A stretch of 64,000 bases of DNA from Hyperoplus lanceolatus (lineage: Eukaryota > Chordata > Actinopteri > Uranoscopiformes > Ammodytidae): positions 14,468,501 through 14,532,500 of the forward strand of contig CM049404.1 in assembly GCA_026929865.2 (NCBI GenBank), read 5' to 3'. Position 1 is the stretch's first letter, and each line of letters opens with the position of its first letter. The translations under genes and the position numbers were made by a program. Under the pieces are notes generated by a model. That model ran no database searches, was not told the DNA's origin, and saw only the letters and a list, made by a program, of their open reading frames with translations. Positions 48,729-62,645 of this stretch are shown piece after piece.

Positions 48729-49201
48729 GGGGAGGGGGGAAGATCCAGATCTAGGCCAGAGTTGACTGTTGAGCTGTAGCACATGATTTTTTTCATCCTT
48801 CTGATTATTCCTCCAGAGTCTGATCCCTTAGCCACTTCCACCGCTGTGCTCCTGATAATCCACACTGTAGGACTTTATGTTCCCATTCAAATATGATACT
48901 ATTACACATCTCTCAGATTGTCTTATTTTCCCCACTGTGCAATGTGCATATGTTTTTCTCTTCTGGGCTTCCTACCTTATCAACATATTTTTACTTGATG
49001 AAAACATTCAACCCTTGCGTCATTTGCCACTCTGTGTCATTTTAATGGTTCAGTCATACATTAGTCCTGGTAACTGCCCTGGAAGCAGAGAACAAATGTT
49101 CCTATTGAGCCAAAGAGTCACATGGTGAAGGCTTCAATCCTCTTGTGGCAAGCGGAAAGAAATCCCATGACCATCCTTCTCTTTCAGTGAACAGAGAGAC
49201 G

Positions 49202-49203
<2 letters not shown>

Positions 49204-49294
<91 letters not shown>
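49204..49294. repeat. compound (GT)n(GA)n microsatellite
   Basis: About 37 GT units followed by a short GA run. Confidence 0.95.
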
Positions 49295-49590
49295 TATAGG
49301 GAGCTTGTAAGGCAGTTGCACTGCATGGCCAGTCACATTTGACAGCCCATCAATCTCAACCCCCCCTCCCCCTCCTGCAGCTACTGTATTCCCCATGGGG
49401 GCCATCAATGGTGTGACCCTGCTTTCAGCAGTATACAGTCACATCATTTTTAGGTATTTGCCACTTTTATTCACTGAGCCAATCGCTCTCCTCTGCTCTC
49501 CTGCCACAGCAGTCCATCAAGTATTAATCATTTATTAGCGAGATCACTGCACCACAACAGCCACCTTCCCGCTATTATTCCCTCTCTCCG

Positions 49591-49592
<2 letters not shown>

Positions 49593-49669
<77 letters not shown>
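49593..49669. repeat. (CA)n microsatellite
   Basis: About 38 CA units. Confidence 0.95.
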
Positions 49670-49674
<5 letters not shown>

Positions 49675-52600
49675 TAAACACACAGACTGGTAATTTATGG
49701 TTCCACTGTCTCACCTCGATCACCACGCTACGTCATACTGCGGGGAGTTTCTATCATACTGTAAGCCTTGAGCAACACATACTTTATATGAACACATCAT
49801 TTAAATGGAGTCTAAATCAGTTTCATTTCTTCAGTCTCATTTCCAGGTCCCTAAGTAAGAACCCATTGCTGTGGGTATATCTTGAACCTTGTCTGACCAG
49901 CCGCTCTGTTAAGTGTCAGATGAGATAATGTATTCCCAGGCCATTCTCATTCCCATTACCGTTAAGGCACTTCACTCTGGGCTCAATGCAAAGATGACCT
50001 CTAGCAAGGCACACTGCTCCCTATTTAGGTCAATCAAAACAGGGCTATCAGTAGTCTCCACAGAGCATATGTAGCACTCTCTGCCTCTAGTATGTGGACA
50101 TTAACAAATACTCATATGCATCTCCACGCAGAAACGTATGCATCAAATCAGCCGGTATTGTGGTAAAATAGCAGATCACAATCAAACACAAATGCAAAGC
50201 AAGACACTATTCCTCTGGCATTCAGGTAGCCTTAAACATCTATTTCCTTATGATCTATAAGCAGACCCTCTTCCTTTAGCTTAGGCAGCCTAGTAGCTGT
50301 TATCCCCCCACTGCTTTTTAACCTCATCAGCATCAATAGTGTCGCTTCACCATTGAGGCTGTCAGGCTAATTTGTTGGAGAGATGGCCTATGGCGGTTAT
50401 TATTACTTTGGACAGTTGTAGTTGCTAATGAGGCTTGGGTCAAGGCTGGGCCAAGAAGTAAAATGATTTTTTTTTAAACTGACCATGTGCAACTTTGAGT
50501 TTTTATAAGAGTAATGATTTAATGAATCGCTCAGGGGGGAACGGTTCCAAATAACGTAGCTTAGAGAAAATGACGTAACACTCATGCGGTAGCCTACATA
50601 CTATGAACACTGTATGTAACATAAGCTACAGCTAATATTGATCTGTTACCTTATCAAAGAGCGCTCACTAATGCTGAATTAGACATCTCTCGCGAGGGAG
50701 TTAACTGTTTAGTTGGGAGGCTCTGAATAATGTAGTGTGAATCATGTAGAGCTGAAACAGTGGCAGGGAATCAATACCCTCTGCACAATTTTATCACACA
50801 ACTATTATTGAAACATTATCCTAAGACACTGTACTGTGGAAATGAGTGCAGCATGTACCTGCCCAGTATTAGAAAAAAGAGCACATTAAGTGTTAAATAT
50901 AAAAGCAATGCCGAGTTAATCCCTGTACAGTAGAGAAGGTTCCAATGAACTGTGCAGTACTGCAAGTTCAAGCTAAGTACCACTTTGTCTTGAGCAGCAT
51001 TTCTGTTGACTTAAACATAGTTGGTTTACTCACATGCCAGACGCTTGTTGTGGTTAGTTGACCCAGTGGATGACATGATCCTCTGTATGGGGGACTGGTC
51101 GAAGAGGGTGTTTTGCCTTTGAGTGTGTGTGTTTTTCTTGTCCCCTCCTGTCAAGGCAGGACAGGATGCTGGTGTATGTGTGGTGGCTGGTCATGTAGAC
51201 AATGCTTCTCCTGATTTTGACTATCAGAGAATACACTTTATAATGTCATTCCCCCTCTTCTCTTCTCCTCTCTTTCTTCTACTTTGCTCTGCCTTTTCGC
51301 CGTCTCCCTTTTTTTGATCGCCTTTGCCGTTCTCTCCAGGCTTTTCCTCTCACTGCCTCACTCTCATCTCGACTGCCTCTCTGTGTCAACACACACCGAC
51401 ACAATCAGATGCACGCACGCTCCCTCCCTGACAGGCTCAGTTGGGTTGTAAGGAGCTGTGTAGCTTAGGGATGGAGGGGGGAGTGATAGTGGGCTACAGC
51501 ATTGTGGCCTGTACCAACTGGTGAAAGCAAGGGGGTCAACAGGATCAGTAGGAGTGTGTGCTTTTTACATAATATTAAGGAATATATCGGGATTAAAGCC
51601 CTCCCATCTCAAGCATCGCCGCTTTCCTGTATATTTATTTATTCACTTTGTTGTAGGATGAAAGCTTTAGAAGTGATAAGAGAAGGGGCCCTGCGTATTG
51701 ATAAATTGATGCAGTCTTTCTCAGCATAACTGGAAACATTGACATGATCACCGCACTTCATGGCATATAGGGAATGAAATATCTGTACTGCGATGTTATG
51801 TTGTGTTACGATATGTTTACAATATTATGTTAATTGATATTTATCTAGTTTTTTATGCATTCATTCTATTCCTTATTTTTTCTCATGTAAATACTGTATA
51901 TTGTTTTTCACAGAAGCGTTTGAAAAGGATTAGCACTATTTAGTTAATAGCCTAAGTAAAGGATTGTTCTATGTGAAATTGAGGGATGCCCTAGAGACAG
52001 TTTAAAACAAGACTCCGACTGTACAGCCATGCTAGCGGCTCTGTATTTAGGCACAGTGGGGCTTTAAGCTAAATGCTAACACCTCCACGCAAATACGCTC
52101 AAGTACTAACATGCAAATGCTTGTATACTATGTTACCACCTTGGTTTAGTCTGTTAGCATGCAAAACATTTCTAATTATTTCTAAACTCAAAGTACAGCT
52201 GAGGATTATGGTAATTACCTTAGTATTATTGCAGGTATTTGGTAATAAGCCAAAGTATTGGTGAAATTTATGACGAAAATAGACTAAAATTCAGAGTATC
52301 ACAAAAGCCATTTAAGTTATCCTCTAGGGACATTTTTGACTCGCTGTAGCTAATTTTACAGCAATCCATCCAATGCTAACATATTTTTATCAAAACCAAA
52401 AGTGTCAACCTTATGGTAGTGCTAGAGGGATAGTAAGGGGATCCCTGAAGGCAGCAGGATATGTCCTGAGGGGAACATGAACTGCTGTGACTGATTTTCG
52501 TCAATCCATCCAATTGTTGTTGAGGCATTTCAATCTGTGAAAATCAATGTTGGTCACTGGATTCTGCAATTGCCATTATTCAACCCATCGGCATCTTTAC

Positions 52601-52942
52601 TCCGGAGCCCATTTTACAACTGCTATTACCGGCTTGGCAGTACTCTACATGATGAATAGACTGACTGGTGTATACATGCAGTGAGGTTGCCCTTTAATTG
52701 CTTACAAATCACTTTCTTTTCATTAATGAATTAATTGTAAGATATCTTTTTAGAAGCAGAGTTGTGGGAAATCCTTTCATCTAGGTTTTGTCTTTTAGCT
52801 TGCCCTTTAATGCATTAGTAAGTTACTAATGCCTTAGTCGAAGGTCGCGTTCACACCAGCCTTGTTGAGTGCGGTTGAAACAAATCCTGGAGCGTTTAAG
52901 CCCTTGTTGCGATTCATTTGGGTTGGTTTGGACGTAGTCCAA

Positions 52943-53964
52943 GGGTGTATTCACACTGGGAAAGTCCGCTAGTTCACTTGCTTTGGTCCAGACCAAATGG
53001 AGTTTTGATTTTTTTTGTTTGGTGTGGTCCACTTTCATATTGCCCCTTTTGCAAGTGAACCAGCATTACGAAGCAAAACCACACGTGATCTGAGGTTATT
53101 CATTCATTGGACAGACATTCTGGGGTGGAGAGAAACAGGAAGCACGAAGTTAAAACTACGAAATATATATCATTGATATAATATGGGGTTAAAAATAATA
53201 AAATGGCCAACATCTAACCTATAAATAAAGAGGAAAAACATCGGATTATTGTTGTTTCATATGGTTATAATATGTAGCCCTATGTCAATGCAACGTTATG
53301 TGGCGTGTAGCCTACAATGTGAAATATCATTTTTACTGTAGTTTTGGTGCTGGACCGCGTCACGCGAGAAGAATAGGCTCAAGCTGACACTCAGCTGATT
53401 AAGCTGTGTATCAGCTGGGTCGGCGCAGTTCAGCTCCAAACTGACACGGGGTATTGACGGTCCCGTACATGGGAAGCAAAATAAAAACACACATTTCTTG
53501 CGCAGCGTGAACCTGTTGGCACTGTGCGAGAGACGCTCCCCTCTCCTTCATCTGATCGCTGAACACATTCAGCATGTTTATGCGTCCTCTCGATCAAATG
53601 TAATATATTGTTCTGGGCTCCCGGTCAAACCACAACTTATCGTCCTAACAATGGCAACAACAACACTTTCCCATAATGTGAAGCTGACGGCTATCTATTA
53701 AAAAAGAAAAGAAAGAAAAGGCACAGTGCCTCCTTCATTTGGGTCGGATCGAGTCCGGACAAATTCACACCACAAACGAACTGCAGCAGAGTGCGTTTGG
53801 AAACGCACCGAGACTACCTCTTCAGCTGGGTCTCGGAGCGTTTGTTTGGTCCGCCCCCGAGTGTGATTGCTGTATTCACACCTGCCTGAAAGATGCGCAT
53901 TGAAGGCAGAAGTGCATCTGAGTTCGTTTCAACCGAACTAAACACGGCATGTGTGAATACACCC
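52943..53964. mobile_element. probable non-autonomous DNA transposon, about 1 kb
   Basis: The termini are inverted, GGGTGTATTCACA at the left and TGTGAATACACCC at the right, and both are flanked by CAA (52940-52942 and 53965-53967). A three-base duplication would suit a PIF/Harbinger-type element. The subterminal regions repeat related words on both sides (GTTTGG, GGTCC). The flanks also hold similar words (GCGTTCACACCAGCC at about 52848), so it may sit inside a related older copy. No transposase was recognised. Confidence 0.55.
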
Positions 53965-55582
53965 CAAGACTCTGGTGCATACTGAACAACCGGAATCTGG
54001 TCCAGTTGAAAAAGGTGGTCTGGACCACTTGCGGTCATCTCTTGTGTGAACCACATCGGCACCAATCACAGGATATTTTGTATTTACGCATCATTGCACC
54101 GTCTACTGCAGAACGTCTTTCATTGCACCCGCGTGTTAAAGTTATTTAGCGCACATCGTAGGAGCATATGTCATATGTCAGTCTGCTGATAAACGCTCCA
54201 GATTAATAACAGTATGAAAATAACCTGCCGATGTTACATGATCTCCAAATCGTTGATTTGTTTGATCAGGTGGGCTTTTGCTTGGTTGGAATGAAAGTGC
54301 GTTTGAGTTTTGCCTTTGTTAAAGCGAACCACACCATATCAGAAAAGGCTGCAGAGCATTCACACAACTTGTTAACACTTTAATCTGCAGACTTGACGGC
54401 GAATTAAAAGGTGAGAAATCCATTGCCCTTTATTAATGACTTGATACAATTTAGGCTTGATGACTTATCACCTAGTACACCATTCATGGTGTATTTATAG
54501 CTGTAGAAGCTCTCCCTGTCCATGATATTTCCCCTGAGCAAGTTTACAAAGATTTGTAGAAGACAATTACATCAATACTTTTTTTTTGCAAATGAAACAG
54601 ATTCATGTCTTTTGCCTTTGTTAAAGGTTTCTTAATGCACTTAGGGAACAACAGCATACACAGGTAGCTACAAACATGTGATTAAGCACACAGGTACAAT
54701 ATAGCACAGCACTACATTTAGAACACACCCATTACCCACAAATACACACAATGTTGCAAATGCACACCCTAACTGTCACACATGGGGGGTTAATAGGCAC
54801 TTAACGTCATGGAATCTTGCTGTTCCTTCCTCACCCACCAACACTAATAAAAGGCTTCTAACAGCCAATTACGTCACACTTGAGCTGGAGGAGGCTATTC
54901 CCGTCTGACCACTAAAGGCGTTAAAAAACTCAATGCAAACTGCATAAGGCGATATAATATACAGTATAATATGATATGATTCATGACCTGTTCTGTTTCC
55001 ATCCTGATGCTGTGGTCATTTATGAACTCTGAGATGCTTAATATATTATTGCACCAGCACAGTTTCACAGGCAACCTATTTAGACCTGCAATTTCCAACT
55101 GAGAATATGGGTGAGACTGGGAGCACCGAAACCCAGCTATATCATTTGCATACAGACATTTCTCAGGAATGTGAGATGAGATTTTTGCCTGTCCGTGCAT
55201 GTGCCAACATCCACTGTAAGTACATTAGAGTTGAACTTAGATGTTCCTCATCTTCATATCATTGGTGAGTCAACATTGGCATCTGCTGGTGAAGCTGGTG
55301 TATTACATTTTAGCTGTCACTTTGTCAACCGCAGTTATTTAAATATGCACAATGATTATTTCTTTGCTCTTATTTTCTGTTGGTATCTTGTCCAACAACA
55401 GACCAATCGTGTTTTTGATAAGATATTTATTTTTAAAATGAAACACAATCATAATCACATTATCAATGTGTAGTTTCTAGGTTTTCAATTTTACTCCCAG
55501 GTTTAATTCATTCAGGTGAACAAAAGGGGATTTCCAGTGTCGGTTACACTGTGTTATTGTGTGTATGTGTGCATGAACGTGA

Positions 55583-55656
<74 letters not shown>

Positions 55657-55682
55657 ATGCGTGTATACACGTGCGTGCGTGC

Positions 55683-55720
<38 letters not shown>
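55583..55720. repeat. compound (GT)n / GTGC microsatellite
   Basis: Two GT arrays (about 55583-55655 and 55688-55720) joined by a GTGCGTGC-rich spacer. Confidence 0.9.
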
Positions 55721-55723
<3 letters not shown>

Positions 55724-56156
55724 GCCTGTTGCTCTTTCAGCTCTATCAGTGCTGACTTCCTCTTTGAAACTGTGTTGTCTCAATTTTCTGCAGCACAGTC
55801 TGTGATGTGGCTTGTGAGTCATTCTGTGGTGAATATACACATTTGCGCATGCACATATGCATGCACACACACACAAAATGACAGAGTCACATTCACATGC
55901 TTTCATATACTCATCTACGCACACACATTCATGGTCACTATAGTTAGTATTCCCTTTTCTTAACACTACACTTTGGTTGAGCAATACACAGTAGGCCTGC
56001 TGACATAAGCTGTTGAATTGTCTCGGGTGGGTGAACAGCAAGCACCTAAGCCTCGGCGACTGACAGAAAAGAAGAAGGAAAAAACGCTTGCATCCTAACT
56101 TCACATCTTCACAATCACAGCCACACCAGTCAAGTCAAAGCCCTCTAACCTTATTC

Positions 56157-56163
<7 letters not shown>

Positions 56164-56219
<56 letters not shown>
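56164..56219. repeat. (AT)n microsatellite
   Basis: About 28 AT units. Confidence 0.95.
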
Positions 56220-56222
<3 letters not shown>

Positions 56223-59200
56223 CTGTATGGGGGATACTCTTGGGGTCACCATGGCAACAGACATCAAGTCCACATGCAAATGGTATGAGTGTTCCAACTT
56301 GTGCCTCTGAGCGTCCCTGTAAGACAGATGTAAGTGCTGTTTGCTAAACCTGGCAGGACGGAGCGGAGGCAGTAGCAATGCCTTTGTTCTCAGAGAGAGG
56401 AGCACACAGCTCTGTCAAGGTGTTAATTAGCAACTGAGGCAAAAAAAAGTTGTTAGGATTGTGCTTTCTTCAGCTGTGCACAACCTTATGTGTGAATCAG
56501 AGCTGTATCTTGCCAGACTTTCTAAAGAACGAAACATAGTGAGTGACATCTGCTTGAAGTGCTTTTATAAATACAACCACAGCATTCAATGCTCAATACT
56601 TTTCTTCCAGTGTATCCACCTGCTATGTCATGAAAATGTTCTGACTGCACCAAGCTTATCTTAACATGCCAGCCTCAGTGGATTTTTGTCTATCATCTGC
56701 TCCCCATGTGTAATCCATGGTTCACGCAGTACGGTCTCAAATTTTGAATATATAGCTCTGTGATTGTGTTATGACGCGTCTCTGTGGATGAGCTGTGAAA
56801 AGTTTGTACTTGGAAGGAGCAGTTTTGGGTTAACATGTATTTTTTGTGATGTCAGTTATTGCAAGTGTGCGCAGTGTTTCTCAGTGTCTAAAGGAGATGT
56901 TAGTGACTCATGTGGAGAAAACAGGCTGCGTGGACTGGCTGACTGACGGTATCGGTTTGACTCTCCACGTCTGAGCCGAGCCACTGATATAAGGCAGTGA
57001 ACTTGCTATTTTCTTGAGGATATTAGTCATTGCCAGATGGAAAAGCAAACCACACAGTAAAATGGTTTGTGTGACCCAAAAATATAAAGGCCAATGATAT
57101 ATATGTGTTTCCTTTCTGCAAAAATGTCAAACTGTGTGTGTGTATGTGATATTATGTATTTTGTGAGTCAACATAACAAAAACCACAGCGTCATAGTCCA
57201 TTGTTGGAAAGTATTTACGTTAGTTGTACGTAACCAAACAGTCATTAAATCTGTGAATGCTTTTCTTGAACATCCTTATGAAAAAGAGTTGTAGTAAAAT
57301 GGCACCCTGTTTTATGTCTCAGATTGTCTCCCCAGGGTTTGTGTGTGTAATAGTTCATGATTGGAGATAGAATAGCATTTTGGATGTTTCTGTGTGCATG
57401 TGTTTGCGCGTCTGCGTGTGTGTGAATATATGCATGAGTATGTGAGTCACGCACCACTATCCAGCCTCCTGGGCTTCCAGTTCTGATGCCCATCTTTAAG
57501 CTCCTCTACTGCACACTGAACCCAGTGAACCTTCTGCTGTTTACACTCTCCCCCTCCTCCTGTTCACTCTGTCTCTATTTATCTCTCTCACACTCTCTCA
57601 TGCTCATCTATTCTCCCTCCGTTTCTCTCTCTCGCTTTCTCTCTCCACCTCCCTCCAGTACATCTCTCGTTCTCACGCACTCATGCCCTCTTGTGTTCTT
57701 CGTCTTTTTCTCTCGCAACCCTTCCTCCGCCTCTCTTTATAACTGTGCCTCTTTGTATCTACCTTTGCAGCTAAAGACCCATTCAGACTCAAACGTAAGT
57801 GTATAACTCTATAGTATAGAGTGTGTGTAATAGTTCATATTAATAGTGTGTGTAATAGAGTGTGTGTATAGAGTACTGTCTGTACTCTATACAGTACAGA
57901 CAGACACTCAGGGTCTCTCTGTGTTATGGTGTGTGTATGTATGTGTTTGTGTAGATATGTGGCCAGTGAAAGAGACAGAACAAGAGGAGGTGACAGAGGT
58001 GATGGTGGAATGAGCGATACGCTTATCGAAAGAAAATGACATTCAGGCATTATGCTTGAGATGGAGGTAGACGGTAGAATCACCAAAGATATCCTCTTCA
58101 TTCATTCCTCATCTCCTCACCTCCATTTTTTCTACAAGACCTCATCACCTCATTGCTATAATCGCCATCACCGTCACTCAGAACGCAAAAAAAAACTCTT
58201 TCCATCAGGTTGTCCAACAGCTGCTGCGTCGTCAGACCTCTGCTCCCCACACCAAGGCCCCTTCTGTAAGTTACAACTTTCTTCAACAGCAGACCGCTAA
58301 CAATGTTTGTGTGCATATCTAATTCAGCAAAATTATTATTTTCATGAATGAGGGTGTGGGTGTGTGTTTGTGTGTGTGTGTGTGTTTGTGTGTGTTTGTG
58401 AGCATGGTGTGCCTGGGATAGTAAGGGAGGAAGGCACATGAGGAGGGGGTGGGGAGGTGTGGGGCTCGAAGTGACGTTTTAAGTCTCTGACGTAATTTAA
58501 ACCCCTCCACCCCAGAGAGAGAAAATAACTGTTCGTCATCTTTGGCCTCTGAACTCTGAAATTGCTTTGCTTGCACTTCTCGGGGAGCATTGTGGAACTG
58601 AAACAAGCTATTAATAATCCTGGTTAGGTATGACTTGGGTGTCAGTGAGTTTGCGTGTTGGACACAGCCTGAGAGTCCATTGAGCTGTGTAGAGGAGGTA
58701 CATGAGATGAGCATAACATGGCATGCTCCCTTGAAAGAGCCCATCTCGCTGCAGCAGAGAAGAGTTTCCCGCTGTGCGTGCGGGATTTGCATAGTGTTTT
58801 TATAGTGTGCAAATGTGTGCAAGGTACAGTATGCAGCAATTGCACCCATGTGTGCGTGTGTGAAGATGCTTACAGAGTGTGAGATTGCTATAATGGGAAT
58901 TATGCACTTACCATAAGTCACCGGTTTCATTTCCATGCAACAGCTCAACCGTCTCACCCCCTAACACGCTTCAATCATGTGTTAAAACAACATGCTTGTC
59001 GCTTTAGCACACGCCTGTTGCTTGGTAATGCTGATCAATGGGATTGATTCTGTTTTTGTTCTTGTTTTTTTGTTTTCTCAACGCTGTCATGCCTTTTGGC
59101 CTTGAGGCAGAGCAGCCTTCTTGGCAGCACTTCTTCGCTTGGTGGCACACGTTGGGAACCCCAGGCCTGGTCACGGATAGCGCTGATACACTGTAAAATG

Positions 59201-59606
59201 GCTGATCGGGTATCAAACCAGCGGAGAAGAAAAAGCGCCTCCACTCCGTGTCACATTCATTATTCACAGCAAGCAAATTAAGTTGGTATAGTGGGAGCTA
59301 TCAATTATAGATGAGAGAAGGTAGGAGGGAAAAGAGAGAGAGAGATGAAGGGGATAGAGAGAGGCCTACCTTGGATGCAGCAGCACTTTGGCATGTCAAT
59401 GAACATCACAGTGGCATTCGGAAAAAACCTGCATGCACACAGCTACTCAGGTAATGGACTCTCCAGGCCCAGAACTCTGAGGAAAGAGCCTTAGAGAGAC
59501 AACACTTGCATGCACCTTTCGCACCTCACCGATAGCATTTATTTGATAATGTCTCAGTATGCTATCCTTGTACTCCCTTGGTTCACTTGGTGTGTGTGTG
59601 TGAGTG

Positions 59607-59609
<3 letters not shown>

Positions 59610-59704
<95 letters not shown>
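59610..59704. repeat. (GT)n microsatellite
   Basis: About 47 GT units. Confidence 0.95.
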
Positions 59705-59705
<1 letters not shown>

Positions 59706-59938
59706 ACTTGTGTTTTTCTATGGCTCACTGCGCTGACACAGTCATAGCGAAACTGCATTTGGTCTTTTTTTTTTTACAAATGTCGAGCAGCATAACGTCC
59801 CCTCGGTAGGTTACAGCTTGCTCCGAAACTAGGATATAAAATGTGTCCAGATGCATTTCTGTCTTCGATCTCCTCTGTGTTTGAGTCACACAGGCCTTTT
59901 GTTGGCCCTTATTACTTCTAGTAACTACAGTATATGTA

Positions 59939-61803
59939 GGGGAGACCGGGTTAAGTAGGCACACGTTTTACTCTAGTGAGAATTGCTCATCACCTAAACA
60001 TCTTTCAATAGTCATTCCTACATTAAATTGAAGGTTAAGGTGTTGGCTTGAAATGTGAACCCCTCACTTTTTCTAACGTATTGTAATAAAGAAGAAATTT
60101 ACCATCAAAGACACTCTAACACATTGTGACAACCAACTCCATCAAGGGGTCGGTTGTCACACACTATGGGGTTTGTCACAATGTTATCTTAATGGGAAAA
60201 ATCTTAAAAAGAAGGCAAGAAAGCAGAACTAAATTTGAAAGTTTAATTTCATTGTCAAGTTGAAAAATAGGCCTACATTATAATATGCATCTTAACACAA
60301 AATGAGCAAGGAATAAACAAAAAGGAAATCCATATTAAAGGGACACTGTGTAACATTTTAAGTAATCTATTAGCTAAAATGAATATCCTCATTCATAAAT
60401 ATGTCCTCATTGGTGTAAAATCACCTCTGCCAATAATCTGAATTATCCTCCTGAGCGGAGAATTACAAATATTAATATTGCATTTTCTACATTGAGCAGG
60501 CAAGTCTTATGGAGGAATCCATGTTGGTTGGAATGTCATCAGGTGCATTGTGTGTAATATGACATCATCAAGAAAGTTCTACAAAGTTCTAGAATGCAGC
60601 GCTCCCTGGGTAACCCCACCCCTTTAGAATAATAACAGAAGCTACAGTGGCCTTCAAGGACAAGAACAATTCTAAATTTTAAACAATGCACCTGATGACA
60701 TTCCAACCATGACACTTTCAAGATGGCGGCACTAGGCCTTGGTCCAATATATGCAGAAATATGGACATATATGAGACCCTTTCTAAGGGAAAAATAATAA
60801 TTCAAAACATTTTTTTCAGCTAGTATGCACTAAATTAAATGTACTTATGGATATTATAATTATGTTCTACAAAATCTGCTAGGAAATAAAACCCAAAATT
60901 CTACACACTGCAGGTTTAAGACCAACCTACTGTATGTAACAACATAAAGAACAAAACAAATAGGTCTAACAATAATAGCCTACTCAACCACAATACACAC
61001 ATTCACTATCTGAGTTACAGTGATGGCAAATGTAGGATCTGCTCACTAACTAAGCAGAGATTGTGTGCCCACTGGTTGCACTTACAACACTTCTCCCATA
61101 CCTCCCTGAACGGGTGCTGGAGAATGTTTACATACAAACCAAACACAAACTATCCTCATTCATCTGATAAAGATTCCTCCTCCTGTCTCTTTCTCTTCTG
61201 TTTCTTCTTCCCCAGCTGGGGTGGAGTGCACTGGGGTGCACTAGCCTTGGCAACTGGTGTAGTTTGGGATGCACTGGGTCGTTTTGATTTTGATGCCCTT
61301 TTTTCTTTTGCATGCTAGCTGCCTTTCCTGCTCTATTCTCTTCTTCTCTGGGGTGTCAGTGAGGATACAGCTTGACACATTTGGATAACATGTGACAAAC
61401 CCCCCCCCCCAAAAAAAAATGTGACGACCAACCCCAACTGGAATTTCTTGCTAGCATCAAGGCAAACAACCATCTGACAACTAATTAGCTTGCTAAAAAC
61501 AATCTAAACTATAGCTTACCCTTCACACTTTTTTAGGGTAACTAGTGTTTTGTTATAAACCCATTGTGTAAAAGCCTTGAAGAAAAATAGTGAGGAGCTA
61601 AATATTTTCAATTTGACATGAAAAAACACTAACAGTCCTCTCACCTCAAATTCAGCAGTCTAACTCCAAGGAAGACTATGTAGGTGACCTCTGATCCCAG
61701 TTGTGGATATTTACATACCAAAATTTCACAGACAGCATCTTCTGGTTCCGAGATATAACGATTGTGACAACCTACCCGTGTGACACATTACCCCGTTCTC
61801 CCC
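59939..61803 (-). mobile_element. pogo-like (Tc1/mariner superfamily) element, non-autonomous
   Basis: TA at 59937-59938 and 61804-61805 flanks inverted ends: GGGGAGACCGGGTTAA at the left and the complement of GGGGAGAACGGGGTAA at the right. Subterminal repeats contain GTGACAACC words. On the minus strand near 61165-61035, two frames together show CLVC, FSSTRS and REVWEKCCKCNQWAHNLC. This matches the C-terminal zinc-finger-like tail seen after the DDE domain in fish pogo/Tigger-type transposases. The catalytic part is absent. A TTAA-flanked MITE (60339-60915) is nested inside and so must be younger than this insertion. Confidence 0.7.
60339..60915 (+). mobile_element. TTAA-flanked MITE, copy 2 (577 bp)
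   Basis: TTAA at 60335-60338 and 60916-60919. The left end is AGGGACACTGTGTAA and the right is the complement of ACCTGCAGTGTGTAG. It is related to 22404-22760. This copy carries the core (CTTCTGTTATTATTC-type sequence, GGGTGGGGTTACCCAGGGAG) in the opposite orientation, and bounds it with GGAATGTCATCAGGTGCATT and its inverted copy. It also has about 190 bp more at the right (from AAGATGGCGGCACTAGG). Confidence 0.78.
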
Positions 61804-62126
61804 TACTCATCCTGGACAACTAGAGATTTTCTTAGATAATTCAGCACAGATCGTACAAATTTAAAATGACAGAAGCATTAACACCATTTTTTATTTTATT
61901 TTCATTGGCAATCTTGTTGTGGATGTGCCATCTTCAGTAGTCTCTGATTAATCCTTTGTTCCTCTTAATGTCATATTCTTTCATATTCTGTGATTTTATC
62001 TTGTTGAGACTAAGAGTATAAAGCTTTGATCGCATTTTAAGTTCTTGGGACTTTTGAACCATACAGACAGTTTCATAACTCCCAACATGTGGTACCTATA
62101 CTGATTTGCATTCAGTGTGGGGCTGT

Positions 62127-62239
<113 letters not shown>

Positions 62240-62495
62240 CTGGGATAACACACACCCCTGTGATTGACATTAGTAGTGGAGAGAGAGTCTCTACATGCTG
62301 TGCTTTCTCTACAGCTCTCCACAGATTTACTTGCGGCAGTTTTCATTAAACCTCCATTCTTGTGATTGGAAAGCTTGTGAAGCGTCTTTTGCAATGTTTG
62401 TATCAATCTCTCTGTCACCTCACTATTCGTTAAATGTCAGATATTGTCGTCTGGAAACTGCTCTATTTATGCCGTCTGTTTTTGGTGTTGTTGCA

Positions 62496-62645
<150 letters not shown>

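Noticed and set aside
53498-53701. 67-codon plus-strand frame
   Set aside because: It lies inside the 52943-53964 inverted-ended element, shows no transposase or host motif and has no splice context.
58098-58957. Minus-strand frames of 113 and 212 codons
   Set aside because: They run through GT-rich and low-complexity sequence, lack family motifs and have no splice-site support; no match to dysbindin exons.
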